64,000 bases of DNA. It comes from Pagrus major. Lineage: Eukaryota > Chordata > Actinopteri > Spariformes > Sparidae. Shown here piece by piece: positions 12,120 to 25,400 of this stretch (position 1 is the stretch's first letter; each line of letters starts with the position of its first letter). Location of the stretch: positions 13,656,446 through 13,720,445 of the forward strand of contig NC_133234.1 in NCBI RefSeq assembly GCF_040436345.1, given 5' to 3'. The notes under the pieces were generated by a model, which worked only from the letters and a program-made list of their open reading frames with translations, searched no databases and was not told where the DNA came from. The translations under genes were made by a program, and so were the position numbers.

Positions 12120-13462
12120 AGAGTCTCTGGTTCTGCTGCATTGATTCAACTTTTTTTTTATCTGTCCATTGAGATTGACTGTAGGAGTATGATGCTAAAT
12201 GTGAAGCAACAAACAGACACACACTTCTTTAAGAATGACTTTATGTTGTCTCGTAATAATGCGTTAAAAAAGGCTGACAAAAGCAATACAATAAGACAAG
12301 CTCAACTGATCAGGAGTGAAAACAAAAAAGGCAATAATCAACGGAGAATAACATCATCTGGAATCTGCATCATCCTTTGTCAAATGACATCTAATCCACA
12401 TATGACCTGCAGCACTGCTTGAGACTGTAAATCTGCACAATGTGTCCATTACTATAGCTTGCATTGTTATGGTGCTTGTTTCATAACACAGTGATAGAAA
12501 ATAAAATAAACAGATTTATAGAATAAAATAACTGGGGTTCATTACAGTACAGTTAACTTGATTAAGTTTGAAATGCCTACTGACCACTGAAAGATAAACT
12601 GACCTACAATATTTGTATGTACAGTTTGAAAACATGAAATAAAAGTTGGCACTGAATATAATACCAGTCAAACAGTAATGCCAACCTATGAGTCTAACAG
12701 AGCCATGTCATTTCACTACATGTATAAACAGCCTGGCACTCTCAGCACAGCATTACAATCATGTGTTTGTATAGAAAGCAGATTTATACATAATGAGTAA
12801 ACACGGAGAAGTCACAGACTTCTAAGATTTTAAAATACCTGGTGTCACTGTTACAGCAATGTTGCATTCAGACCTCAACAGTTGTGAGTTTTCTCTCCAT
12901 ACTAATGCTCCAAGACTCAGGATGTATCACACATTTCTAATGACATATTCCAAACAAATTCAACAACAGAAAAGTAGTGGCACAAAAAGTTTGGCATATT
13001 TAATGGTGTCAAAACTACACTTAAATTTCTTCTAAATGACTCCCTGCACTGAGGGGAGGTGTTAGGAATATCTACCCTAACTTCGAGTGGTGCAGTTTAT
13101 ATCGTCCTTTTTCATAATAATCAAACCCTGTCATCTTTTTACATGGTTTGACTGTTAAAACTAAACTAAACCAATAAACCGTACTGTCCTTGAATGACAC
13201 TTGAGAATTTGTTTCTTCCTTCTCACACACTTTCCACACAGCAAGTATACATACACAAATACAGATGCAAATCAGTAAAAAAAAAAAAACATCACCTCCA
13301 TTATATCAGTTTCCCCATGGAGCTGTGTCTTTAATATCATCTGGCTGGCTATAAAATTCTCCCAATGCAGGAGGAAAAAAAACTTCCTTTCCTCACTTCA
13401 TGGAGTAACATTTATGCTGGCACACCTTCCCTTCAGCATCCGTTCTCCCCTGAGTAAAGCGC
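12120..13462. other. convergent intergenic region and cpt1c 3' UTR
   Basis: The interval between the lectin poly(A) cluster and the cpt1c stop probably holds the cpt1c 3' UTR on the minus strand. It is AT-rich with no coding exon recognised. The small open frame at 12141-12422 on the plus strand has no family character. Confidence 0.4.
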
Positions 13463-16400
13463 CTACAGGTCTTTCTTGACCTCCGGCCGTGTCTTTTCTG
13501 TCCTGGTGGGCTCTTTTTGGTTGGGGCTCAGCAGCTGGAGCAGGTCGTGCAGGGCTTTTCTGATCTGAGCACCGAACTTATGGGCATCCTGGAAGGAAAA
13601 CAGAATAAAGAGTGAGGATACAAATGGGGCAGGGAGAAAAAAATAATAATTTGCATTTTATAAACTTCACAACCTCAAGGTGAAAAAAGCTGTGCTCGAA
13701 AAATAAATGTGTTGTTATTGTTGTTGTTAATTTTATTAGATGTTTTTAAACAGTGAGGCTGTAATGCTCAGTTTAACACCTTCATATGCTTAATATTTAA
13801 GTAAAGTTAAAACCCAACTCTACAGAAAAAATAAATACTTTAAAAAGACCATGCATACATCTTGATGACTGAAAATACACACATCTTGTCTAATCTATCT
13901 AAATAGAAGCAACTTTAAAAAATATAATGCATTCCCAGTGCTCCAGACTAACTTCATCTAGGTGCACCAGCCCATAATTGAGATAATACATTTCAATTTA
14001 ATTTCTTAACACATGACTGCAAATAGGAATAAAGGTGCAAATACATGTTTTCCTTCATGTATTTCAAAACCACAGCACATGCAACAAGAAATGGCAACAC
14101 CCTCAATTGTTTAAAAATTAACTGCTGAATTGCAGGCGCACCGGTGCAACTAATGAATATGTTTAGTTGCATTTGACAGATTTTTGAGCGCATGTACGAC
14201 CAAAATAGTCGCACCCTGGAGCCCTGATAACATACAAATAAAAACAGGGTTGCAACTAATGATAATTTTCACTGTTGATTAACCTGTCAATTACTTTTCA
14301 ATTACTCGATTAATCGATTAGTTGTTTGGTCTATAAAATGTCAGATAATGGTGAAAAATGTCAATCAGTGTTTCATGTGACGTCCTCGAATGTCTTGTTT
14401 AGTCCACAACCCAAAGATATTCAGTTTGCTGTCACAGACAAAATAGAAAATATTCAGATTTAAGGGACTGGAATCAAAGAATTTTAATATTTTTTTCTTT
14501 AAAAATGACTCAAAATGATTAATGGATTATCAAAATCATTGATAATTTAATAGTTGACAACTAATCAGTTAATCAATCAATTGTCAGTTTCTTTTCTTCA
14601 CTCTTCTTATGCAGCGTAAAATTACTGCTTTCATTAAACTCACAGTGTCTGGACACGAGTGCTTGCACGAGATGTGGAAGTTAATCACGTCCTCTCCCAA
14701 AACGCTGTAGGCCACCCCATAACCGTCATCAGCCACCTGAAAGAGATACAAACAATATTTAACCTTGTGGCTGCTTAATGAGTATCAATAAAACAAAGCA
14801 GAAGCACTTTATATTTCTTCCAGAACTGAAACTGTACAGCCATTAAAAAGGAGCCACTGAGAGAAAGACTGCAACTAGAGTCACTTACAATGCAGTTACA
14901 TAACAAAACCAGTAGAAATACATTCTAAAATGAACAAATCAGCTTTTATTTCTGCTTAAATGCCTCTTAATGTGACTGAAGTACTGAGGGCAGCACTGAC
15001 CGGTCCAAAGCCCCCTCCACAGGAGACGTACTCTGGGTGGTTGACCATGTCAAACAGCTCCATCTGCTGGACTGCAGTCTGACTGGTGGACAGACGCCAG
15101 GGCTCAGACAGCACCTGAAACACACACAAGAAGCCATTGCATCAGTTCACTGAAGCAGCTGCTGCATATCTCTACTAAAGAGATCAACATTCAGTGGCGT
15201 TTAGTATTTCAATTAGATTTTCACACAAGTTCAATGTAAAGGGTCACATTTAATCCAAATCCTTCATATTGAGTCAATGTGAAAAAATGTAATAACTTGG
15301 AGTGTAATTTATTACCTGAGACAGATTTGAAATGCATTACTTTTATGTATAACACTTGAATAATAAACACTTGAATAAATACATTATGTTCATTTAGAAG
15401 TCCCCCTTAACTCTACATGTAATAACTGAATAAACAGATAAGGTTTGTCTGCATTCATTGAACTTAAGACTAAGTTATTTAATTGTTTCACATTGACTCA
15501 AACTCTGCATCAAAAGTGACCCTTACATTGAACTTAAGTAATAAAATTAGATGGGAAAATTACATGTATATACTCAAAGTCAGGTAACTGTTTTGGGCAA
15601 AGTTATTTTGTGAGTGCATTCTGATGTAAATAAAGTGACAGAGGAAAGAAATGAACCTCTTTCAAGAAAGGAGATTCCACTCCGAGGTATTTGGACACCA
15701 CGTAGAGGCAGAAGAGGTGTCTGTCGATACCGCCTCCAGTCATGGCCATTCGGTATAGAAGCTGGTGCTTTTCTGACGCTGAGCGGAACAAACGCCTGCA
15801 CACATCTGCTGCCTGTTGGAGAATGGCATGAGTGGCACAACTGCTTAGCATACAACACGCTAAAAAAAGCTACTGTATCATTCATGCGAGAGCAACAGGA
15901 ATTAGATATGATTGTTTACAATGTGGATTTATTTTCATCCTGTGTGTAATAATTATATTCGTCATCAAACAATTCCTCAGTCTGTGCAAAAATGATGAAA
16001 ATCAAGAAAGAGTTTCCACCATCTCACCTCTCCGCCCTCCAGCGCTTGGACAAAGGCACAGCTCTCATTGGAACAGGAGCGAACGGTCTCTGTCCTGCCC
16101 TCCCTGAACAGACGGGTCATGGAGGACTCATACGTCAAACAGAACGTCCTCCGGTCCTAGAACACAAAACTCACATGTAACAAAAAATATTTCCAGTCCC
16201 AAAATTCAATGTCCAAATATCCAAATTTAAAGCAGTCTGATTTTCTTTCTGTTAAATTGTCACATGTACAGAGTGCAGGCCCAAAACAACAAACTGCATT
16301 TGTGTTGATCATGTAGGTGTATATATGTAGACACCCTGTCGGAAGTGGGTGCACGAGCTCGACCGTGCCTCGAGGGTGTAAATAATATCTTTTCAAATCA

Positions 16401-19400
16401 ATGTGTATGAAGCCCTTTTAATTTTGTTGTTGTTTTTTTACATTTTAAAACAGGTCCCCATCTACTTCACTTCAGGAGAATGCTGCAGCGCTGTTTTGCT
16501 GTGTAGCTCCAGAAATGTTTTGTGGAATATGAAACTTTACTGCACTTTACATCGGCATGAGGGTGAGTAGATAATGACTGAGTTTTCATGTTTGAGGCTC
16601 ACCCTGTAGTAGGCCAACTGAAGAGCCATCTGAATGAAGGCATCTGGACTGACTCGACATTTCTTGACCTTTCCTTTGCCGAAGTCTCGGAAGGCAAACA
16701 CGTGGAAGTCCACATCGTCAGCTAGAGCCTGGGCCACTGCCAGAGACTGGGAGATCTGCTCCTCACACTGAGACAGACACATCCAAACAGTTTACATCAC
16801 CAGGACTGAGTAACCTATAACCATATCATTGATTTAAAAAAAAAAAGCCATGGTCATGCAGTCATTTTCAAGACAAACACCCTGTACAACATCCAAGTAC
16901 AATGCAAACCTTAAACAGAGTTTGACTTTTACGCAAATGTACTTATTCGCTTTCTTGCTGAGTGTTGATTGATTGATACTGCTCTCATGTTTGTACCCTA
17001 AATACAGCTCGGCTTGAGTGTTGTCATTACCGTGAGGTTACCAGGCCAACAAGCAGAGACTCCAGGAAGTTACTTCCTCCTAGCCCAAAATACTCTGGCA
17101 ATGTGAAACCACAACTTTCTTTCAAGTTTCTTTATGACATAGTCAACAGAAATCTAACTTAATCTAAATAACATTTGGAGGTACTGGTAGGTGAACTGTT
17201 TGACCTCAGGACAGAGCCAAGCCACTTTGTTAGGCTAACTGCTGATCTTCTCATCTAAATCTCTCCAAAACAAAAAACAAATAAGCATATTAAAAAAAAT
17301 ATTGAACTATTTCTTTTTAAAAATACAGCATCTCTACATTTGATCTTCCAAATTTTACATTTGGTCAACAATAGTACATTTGTTCTCTTTTAAGTAGTTT
17401 AGGCTGGTTTGAAAAAGCTATTTCTCACTGTGAAAGACAAAATCAACAAAATAAGATTTAAACAACACAACATAACTCAAAGGCACTCTCTTCTAATATC
17501 TTAAAATGCCTTTATTGTCATGGCACGGTCATGTTAGACCTTAAAAACAAGCCTTCACACCTTTGTCAGTGTGCCTTGGAGTTTTTTTTGTGATTTATGT
17601 CTGTCTATCCAAAGTGCACCTCTAACAAATTCAATTTGAGTCCAGGAAGCATGCCTTCCCCTACATTTGTTAATGTAAACCAAATAAGGTGTTTGCATGC
17701 TACTGTACCCATTTACATTTGGAATAATCAAATCGGGACTAATTGTGATCTTACAATTTTAATGTGAGCACAATGTAAATTATGATATAATGGTGATAAG
17801 CTAAAGGAAATGAGAGAGTGGAAGAACGAACACCAATGCTGGAGAGGTGCTGACCACGATGAAAGTACAGGTGTGAAGGGAGAAGTTAGCTAAAGGTGTC
17901 AAGGAATTGAGGGAAATGAGTGAATGATAACTAACTTCTGGAGGGATCTCCCAGTTCAGCTTCTGTGGCCGTGGTAGTGATGAATCCACTTCTCCTTTGC
18001 AGTGACCCTCTGTGTTGTATCCAAGCTGGAAACAGTCGGTGGCCAAGGTGTACTGCAAACACACAACAATTATTAAGTGACGGCCTCGACAACAGTGTGC
18101 AACCTGTCTTTCTTTCATGTGACTTACCTCCCATACATGTGATAACACCGGGGCATCAGCCCACGAGTGCTCTGCATTGATGCCATTCTTTCCATTCTTG
18201 TAGTAAACAACAGAGAAGGACTTATCAAACCACCTGCAGGACAACAAGATAATGACTGAAGGCTACAATTCAACAACTTAACATGACATCTTCACAAGGC
18301 AGTGATCAGTTCTGTGTGAAATTACCTGTCATAACATTTCCCATGTAACAAGGATTTGGCGTAGCAGTCTAAACTAGCTGCTGGGTCATCTCCCATCATG
18401 CCCTGTTCATCATCATCCAGAGTCACAAAGAAGGCGGCTTTCTCAATGCAGTCCAGAGAGCGTTTGTTGACCCCACTGCTGAAATACTCCGCTCTGGCTT
18501 TAGCCCATGGAATTCTGGGAAATATTTCAGGAAAAGGTGACAGTTCATTAAGGATGCAGTGTGCTGCGTGGTCCACGTGATTCAAGCACTGGTGGTTTGT
18601 CACGCTGACCTGTCTCCAGCAGTCAGGGCCCCAAGTTTGGCCTCTCCTTTGGCAGGAGGGGCAGGGTCGTCGAGGATCCTCTGAATCTGGAATTCAATCT
18701 CCCTCGGGGAGAGGAGTCTGCCTGCCTGGTACACCCAGAGACGAAAGTAGCGACCTCTGTGGTATACCGCCACGTAGTCACTGTCCTGCCAATGCTGCAC
18801 AGAGTCTTCACACATGAGAAAGAGGAAGAAAGACTGTAAATATTTTCTTCATCGAGTCGGAGATGATGCATTTACATTACAGATTTATGTGTGCCTTGTG
18901 CTTTGGTGTATTCAAAACCTGAATGTGTATTTTCGAACTTCTTTTAACTTTTTTAACTCAACTCTCTCTGTCTAAACTTTTGCCGGGAACATTTTATTAG
19001 CAGGCTTTAAGTGCCAGATTCAGTGAACCATCAACAATTCAACTTCCCTCAACAAATACAGTCAAGGTTTACTTGAATCTACTTAACCCCCAACCTGCTG
19101 CAGTGACATTAGGGCTCATCCAGACCAAATCAGGCGCCGCAGAGAAAATGCAAGTCCAACCATTTATTTTGAATGTGCATTTCAGCTGCGGCAGTGCGGA
19201 CCACAGGTCGACAAATGACGTGACGATCAGACCAGCCTGTCAACAGTATCGTTGTTCAAGCTGTTGACACAGGTTTTATAAAATGACACTATAAATACAG
19301 CCTACTACTGTAAAGCTTATAATGGATGTTTTTCATGGTTCAAGTGCTGGTTGACATGTTTGGTGTCAGGGTGATGCAGATACTAAAAACATTTAGAGGT

Positions 19401-22400
19401 CCACCAGAATTTCTATCATGTTGCTTGGTACGTAATTAATATTATTAATCAATATTCAGGGAAATAAATGTAACTAAAAGAAAAAACAAATTGTACTTAT
19501 TTATTTCCTAATTTCTTGTTAATCAAAAACATAATTTCAATACCATAATTTCTGCCCTGCACTAATCACCGCAACACCTGCTGTGGTCTCAATACAGCCT
19601 TACTCACTGGCCACAAACAGAAGACTGCATTTTCACTGGATAGAAAGTTAAGTATGTTTAAATATAAAAAATCTTGAAAAACAGAAACCCTCCTTCCACC
19701 ACCCACTGAATGAAGGCTAAAAACAACAACCACACAGTAAGATGCCTGAGATGTTTTTCCTACATCCCTGGCACACCCTGTTAGAACGACTCTGCTGCCA
19801 GAATGAAAAGGACGCTCGTTACGGGCACAAATGATTAAGTTCTTATCCTATGCAAACACTTGACACACTAGAGCACATTTAACTGAGTTGAGATGAAGGT
19901 GAAATGCCTTCAACCTCACAATACAACTCAAACAGATCGTTTTATATTAACCTAGCCTACCTTGTATTAACAGGCTGACTGAGGTGACTCTAAACGGATA
20001 TAACTGAAGGCCTACTTAACAAATGCAGGAATGAAGAGATATTGTAGGAGGTTTGACTAAAGGTCAGAGCTGCAATACTGAAAGCAATTCTGGTTTCTAA
20101 TCCAAAATGACTGACAGGGTGACTATCTAGATGTTGGCACATCGATGTGATGGACAGGGAACATTTATCGTATATGAGACAGGTGTGTATCTTCATTTTT
20201 GATCATACACAGTAAAAAATGTTAAGCACTTTTCTATTGTTATCGTATTGGATTGACATTTAGAGATCTAAAGCTAGAATTTGGCCAATTGTGTAAAAAT
20301 ATAAATACTACCTGTTAGTGTTCCAGGGATTCGACAAGTGTCAAACATCCGCTCAAATTGATAGGAACAGCAAGGAACTGCAGACCTCAACAACCACTGA
20401 GCAGGATAAAAAAGGATGGGCCAGTACAAAAAAAAACCAAGAGGACACAAAAAGGATGGTAGAAAAAAAATACAGGAGAGAACCAGGGGAGAGAGAGAAT
20501 AAAAAGATGAGAAAACAAAACGTGTGGGCAGAAGAAAATAGACATTAGTTGGAGACGGACCCTTTCCAGAAAACCCAGACAGATCTGAGATGAGACCAGA
20601 AGGTAAGAGGAGACTGATGAGAGCTGACAGGATGGGCTGTGCAGACGTATTATGACTCAGTGAATCACGACACCTTGCTTCTTGACACCACACACACACA
20701 CTCATGCACACACACACACACACACAATTTTCTATCCCACACTTCAACTTCAGAGGGTTCAGACACCTTCAGTATGCCTCATCATCTCTGAGGCAGCGGT
20801 GTGTTAGCACTGCTCACTAAAGTGAGGGCAGAACTGGTGCAGGATTTCTGGTTGAAGCCAACTGGCATCATGTATCATATCTATATCAGCACTGTGTGAA
20901 ACGCCACGTCGTCACAGTATCTTCGTGTGTGTACATGTCTTGTCATTTTACCGGTCTCCTCTCCAGGAGTGCGTGTGGTGCTGAAAATCCTCTCACACTG
21001 AGCTGCACACAGAGGAATGACAGTGCCGGGTATACGACTCTGGGAAACGTAGAGGAGAAGGAGAAGGAGAGGAGAAGGCAAAGGGCATAAGGAAAAGAAC
21101 AGAGGAGAGCAGTGGAGGAAACGAAGAGTCAAGCAAAAAAGGGAGAATGTTTTGAAACGAGGAAAGAGAAATCAAGCAAGCGGGAGAGAGGTTGAAAGGA
21201 GAAGAAAAGAAAGAGGTGAGAGAGATGAGCATGGTATGAGAACATGAGGGAAATGTCTTCACATAAACATGAAAACTAAATAAATGAATGGCGATGCACA
21301 TGCTGTCTACCAAACACACATACACTGATGGATGGATGATACTCACACAGTCAAAACACCTGAGTTTTTACCAGCATATAGCAAACTGAATGCTCCACAA
21401 ATATCTCAATGTCTCAAAATCTGAGACATTTGATTAACAAGTCTTCTGTTGCCATAGCAAAGAGACATGAATAATGAACGCCTCCGCGTACATGGAGCAG
21501 CAGAGGTTGACTGGTGGCTAAACTCACAGGTTTGATCGCTTCTCTGTTGAGTTTGCGGCGGTATAGGAAAAACGCATGGATGCTGTTCCCTGCCCGGGCC
21601 GCCTGGATGGGCGTGGGTGTCACGTACAAGAAGTCCTGAGGAGAAACAGAAACAGGAAGTCAGGTGAAGGTATTAACCCGAGTGATTATCATGAGGCCTG
21701 CACAATATGAGTAAAAACTGGTGTGCAATAGCATTCAATATTGTGATAAGGTATGACTTGCTATGAATAAACAAACATTAAAGGGTATTGTAAGTAGAAC
21801 GTGACCAGCACCCGATTTTTAGGGCCAATGTTGACACCGATATCAGGGAATGAAATATTCCAATACCAATATATAGGCTGTTGTACACACATTTTTTGTA
21901 ATGTGGTTATTAAACACTTGAGACAAAAATATGTGACAAAACGGGATATTTTACAGTTTAACAATAAACTTCATTGTTTATTCACAATGAAGCTGTCAAT
22001 GTTTAATAAACATCACTGTATAATTACATGTAGATTTTCATACTGTTATAAGTATATTACTACACTCTATAGGTGTATTACAGTTATGGGTGCGATTATC
22101 ATGTGCAACTGCCTCTCTTAATCTTATCTGTGTGTGAAAGGTGAATAGAGTGTATATAATCTTTATTATTTTTATCTTTATTTTTCTATTCTTCTATTTT
22201 GTCTTGCTTTGGCTCCTGTCACTTTTATCTGTCACTTTTTTTCCTCTGCCAACCACTCTTTTTTCACATCGTGAGGACGATAAAAATACAATCTGTCAAC
22301 ACTAATAACACTAATAATCATCCAAACGAAAAGGTCTGCAAACATGCCTGAGATTAAAGAATAAAGATCCAAGTCCTTCTTGGAGAGTTTAAGTTCTCTT

Positions 22401-25400
22401 ACTCCATTACCATTGCTAGGTTCCCTTATTTAATAAAGAACTGTTTAAGAAACATGCTTGAGGAAATAGTTGAGTGTGAATGTTTGAGAAACCACAGCGA
22501 AAAAATATTCACACAACACTGCATGTGTACATTATTAAAAGGCAAAAACAGGAATACCCATCTTAGTCTAATAAGCAGTAACACACAATTATATCCATTG
22601 TGTTTTTGTCCTCATGACAAATAAACACCAACATATGAATGAATATCTAACTATCTAAAGCCATAAAACAGAGTAAATGCACCTGTAAGGTAAAATCAAC
22701 ATGTCAGACATTAAACTGAATCAAATTTAGAAAGAGGACTACACCACCAAAAAGATAAAAGGATTTTCATACCATGCCATAATAATTACTGTTGACCATT
22801 ATTGGGCTGCGTCCACGAAGATAAACATATTCCTCCCACCAGTCACTGACCTGAAAAATAAAAAATAAAAAAACACACAGATATCCATGTGAGGAAGCTA
22901 ATATTGCAGCCAACTGGCACTCACAATCACTTGCATATTCAGACAGGATAAATAATTCAAACCACAGAGCCTAACAAAGATATACATTGTTAATGGGATT
23001 TTAAATTGCCTTTGGACTGCTTTGCTACTTTTAAGTGACGTGTGAAGTAGCCACACTTCAGCAGAGTGTCACGGTCGGCCACTTACATAGTTGGCGGCCC
23101 AGAGAGCTTTGAGTTTGAGGTACCACTGCAGGCGGTTACCGAGGCTGCTCTCGAACTCTGCGGCCAGATTGGTCATGCGTTCATATTCTGTATCGTCCAT
23201 CAGCGAACGCACGGATTCCAAGTACTAAACAAACAAACAAAAAAAAAAAAACATTTCAATAAATATAACAAGTAGCACAATTGGTGAAATTTCCTACCAT
23301 TATAACTACATCTAATTCTGCTGATATAATACCACATCTCCTTTTATCTGTCAAATATACATTCTTATGCTTCTTCTAAACCAGCTTGCAGGCAGATAAT
23401 AAAAAAAAAATACAATAACAAAAGGAAATTTGGTGCAGAAAATGATGATTGTGAGAAAGCGATCCATCTGTTTCATGGTCAGCGAGCAGCGTGTTGTCAT
23501 TTCCTCTACTTGGTGTGAAGTCTCACCCTCTTGACTGTGTCCTTGATGGCAGGCACAGGCAGGTTTGGCAACGAACCCTGGTAGCTGTAGAGCAGAGGCT
23601 TTCTGCCAGAAAAGATCCGCACCAGCGCCTGGCAGAGAAACACAAGCATTCAGACAACAGATACACAGACCAAAGTGAGGATACACCTAAGGCTTAATAT
23701 TTATTGTTTTTTTTGGGGTTTTTTCTACAAGTAGTTTTGCAGAATATCATAAGAATTAGATATTAAGATAATTCTGTGTGATTTCAAAGGGAATTGCAGT
23801 ATTTTTAAACCTGGGCTGTATGTTTACATAGTTTGTTGTGTAAATGACTAATAGGTACAAGAAGTTTTGGAATTGGTCCAGTAGATCGCCTCAGCCAGTT
23901 AGATGTGAAAACATTCTGCTTCTACATGCTGTTTTCCCCTGCTGCCTCTCTCATGTCCGCCCTCCCTCTCGCTTTCCTGATATTTTCACCTCTAACTGGG
24001 TACATTAAGGGTTTATTTCAACCAAAACAGACTTGGTGAAAGACTAACCAAGATGGTTTTGTTGATCTTTATTTTGTTTCAAGTGATTTTAAATCAAATG
24101 TTTTACAATGATAAAATTACTGGTTCTGAAAATAGAGCTTCGTGGATCTGGCGAGAGCGACATAGCGGCTGTTTCTGGCTAAACAAAAAGGATCTTGGTA
24201 TTTAACGAAAAGGTCAATCTCTGTAGGGATCCTTTCCATAATGCTGTCAGACACTCAGAATGATAATCTCATCCTGTCAGTGGCAAAAATAAGCACTTTT
24301 ATTGGACGTACTTTGACGGTCGAAGTTGTCCTTAAGGATTAAGTCGTAGCCATTGCAGCCCGTGTTGTGGATGAGGGCTGAAGCAATCTACTGGCTGCAG
24401 TTCCAAAACCTTTTGTGCTGATTAGTCATTTAGACACCTAAAAATGTAAATGTGGTGCCCAGGTCCATTAGTATTTAGACCTACTTAGAGGGACTCATTT
24501 CCATTTTCCTCTTATCTAGCTCTTCACTTCAAATAACTTGAAACTTTTTTTAAACAAAACTAATATTACAGCCTCACAGGTTATGCCTCCGTGCACCTGT
24601 CAGGGTGCTGTTTCTGAGCTATGGCAATGAATAATGGCCAGAACATTTTTTGATGACGTCACATACAGTTAGATATAAAATATCATAACGTCATCATTTC
24701 ATCTTATTAGACATTTGTCGGAAATTTTGTCCTAATTATTGTATGAATTCTTGAGTTATGTTGTTTTGTGAGGTCACACTGACCTTCGATCACCAGAAAA
24801 AAACTAATCAGTTCATCCTTGAGTCCAGGTGGATATTTGTGCCAAATCTGAAGAAATTCCTTCAAAGTATTCCTGAGATATCACATTCACAAGGATGGGA
24901 CGTTCAGATGTACCCACAATCCGACGCATTAAAATCATTTGTCGCTTAAGTACAGTAAACAGGGTTTTACTAACAACACTTAAACAATATGAAACTTTAA
25001 AAAAAATAAATATGATGAGCTTTAGATCGCATTACATGACACTGTACTAACTGTATTTATAACAACAGCATATAAAAGCATCAGTATTCAGTGTCCCCTC
25101 AAGCTGCATACCAAAGATCACATAACTGGCAAACAGTAAGAGTTACGGTAAGTTTACATTAAGAAGTGAAAGAGATGTGAAACGACACTGACCACCCAGA
25201 CTTTGGTGGTGTTGGACATCTTGCCGTGCTGCTCGAATATCCAGCGGTGGTAAGACAGGAGTTGTTTGAGGCACAGGCGCATGGTGAAGATGAGCAGGAG
25301 CCACAGCATGGTGCTGAAGAGCACTGCTGACACCAACGCCTGGCACTGGGAGCTCATAGACTGGCTGAGAATGGTGGGAGAAGATGGACAGATGGATACA

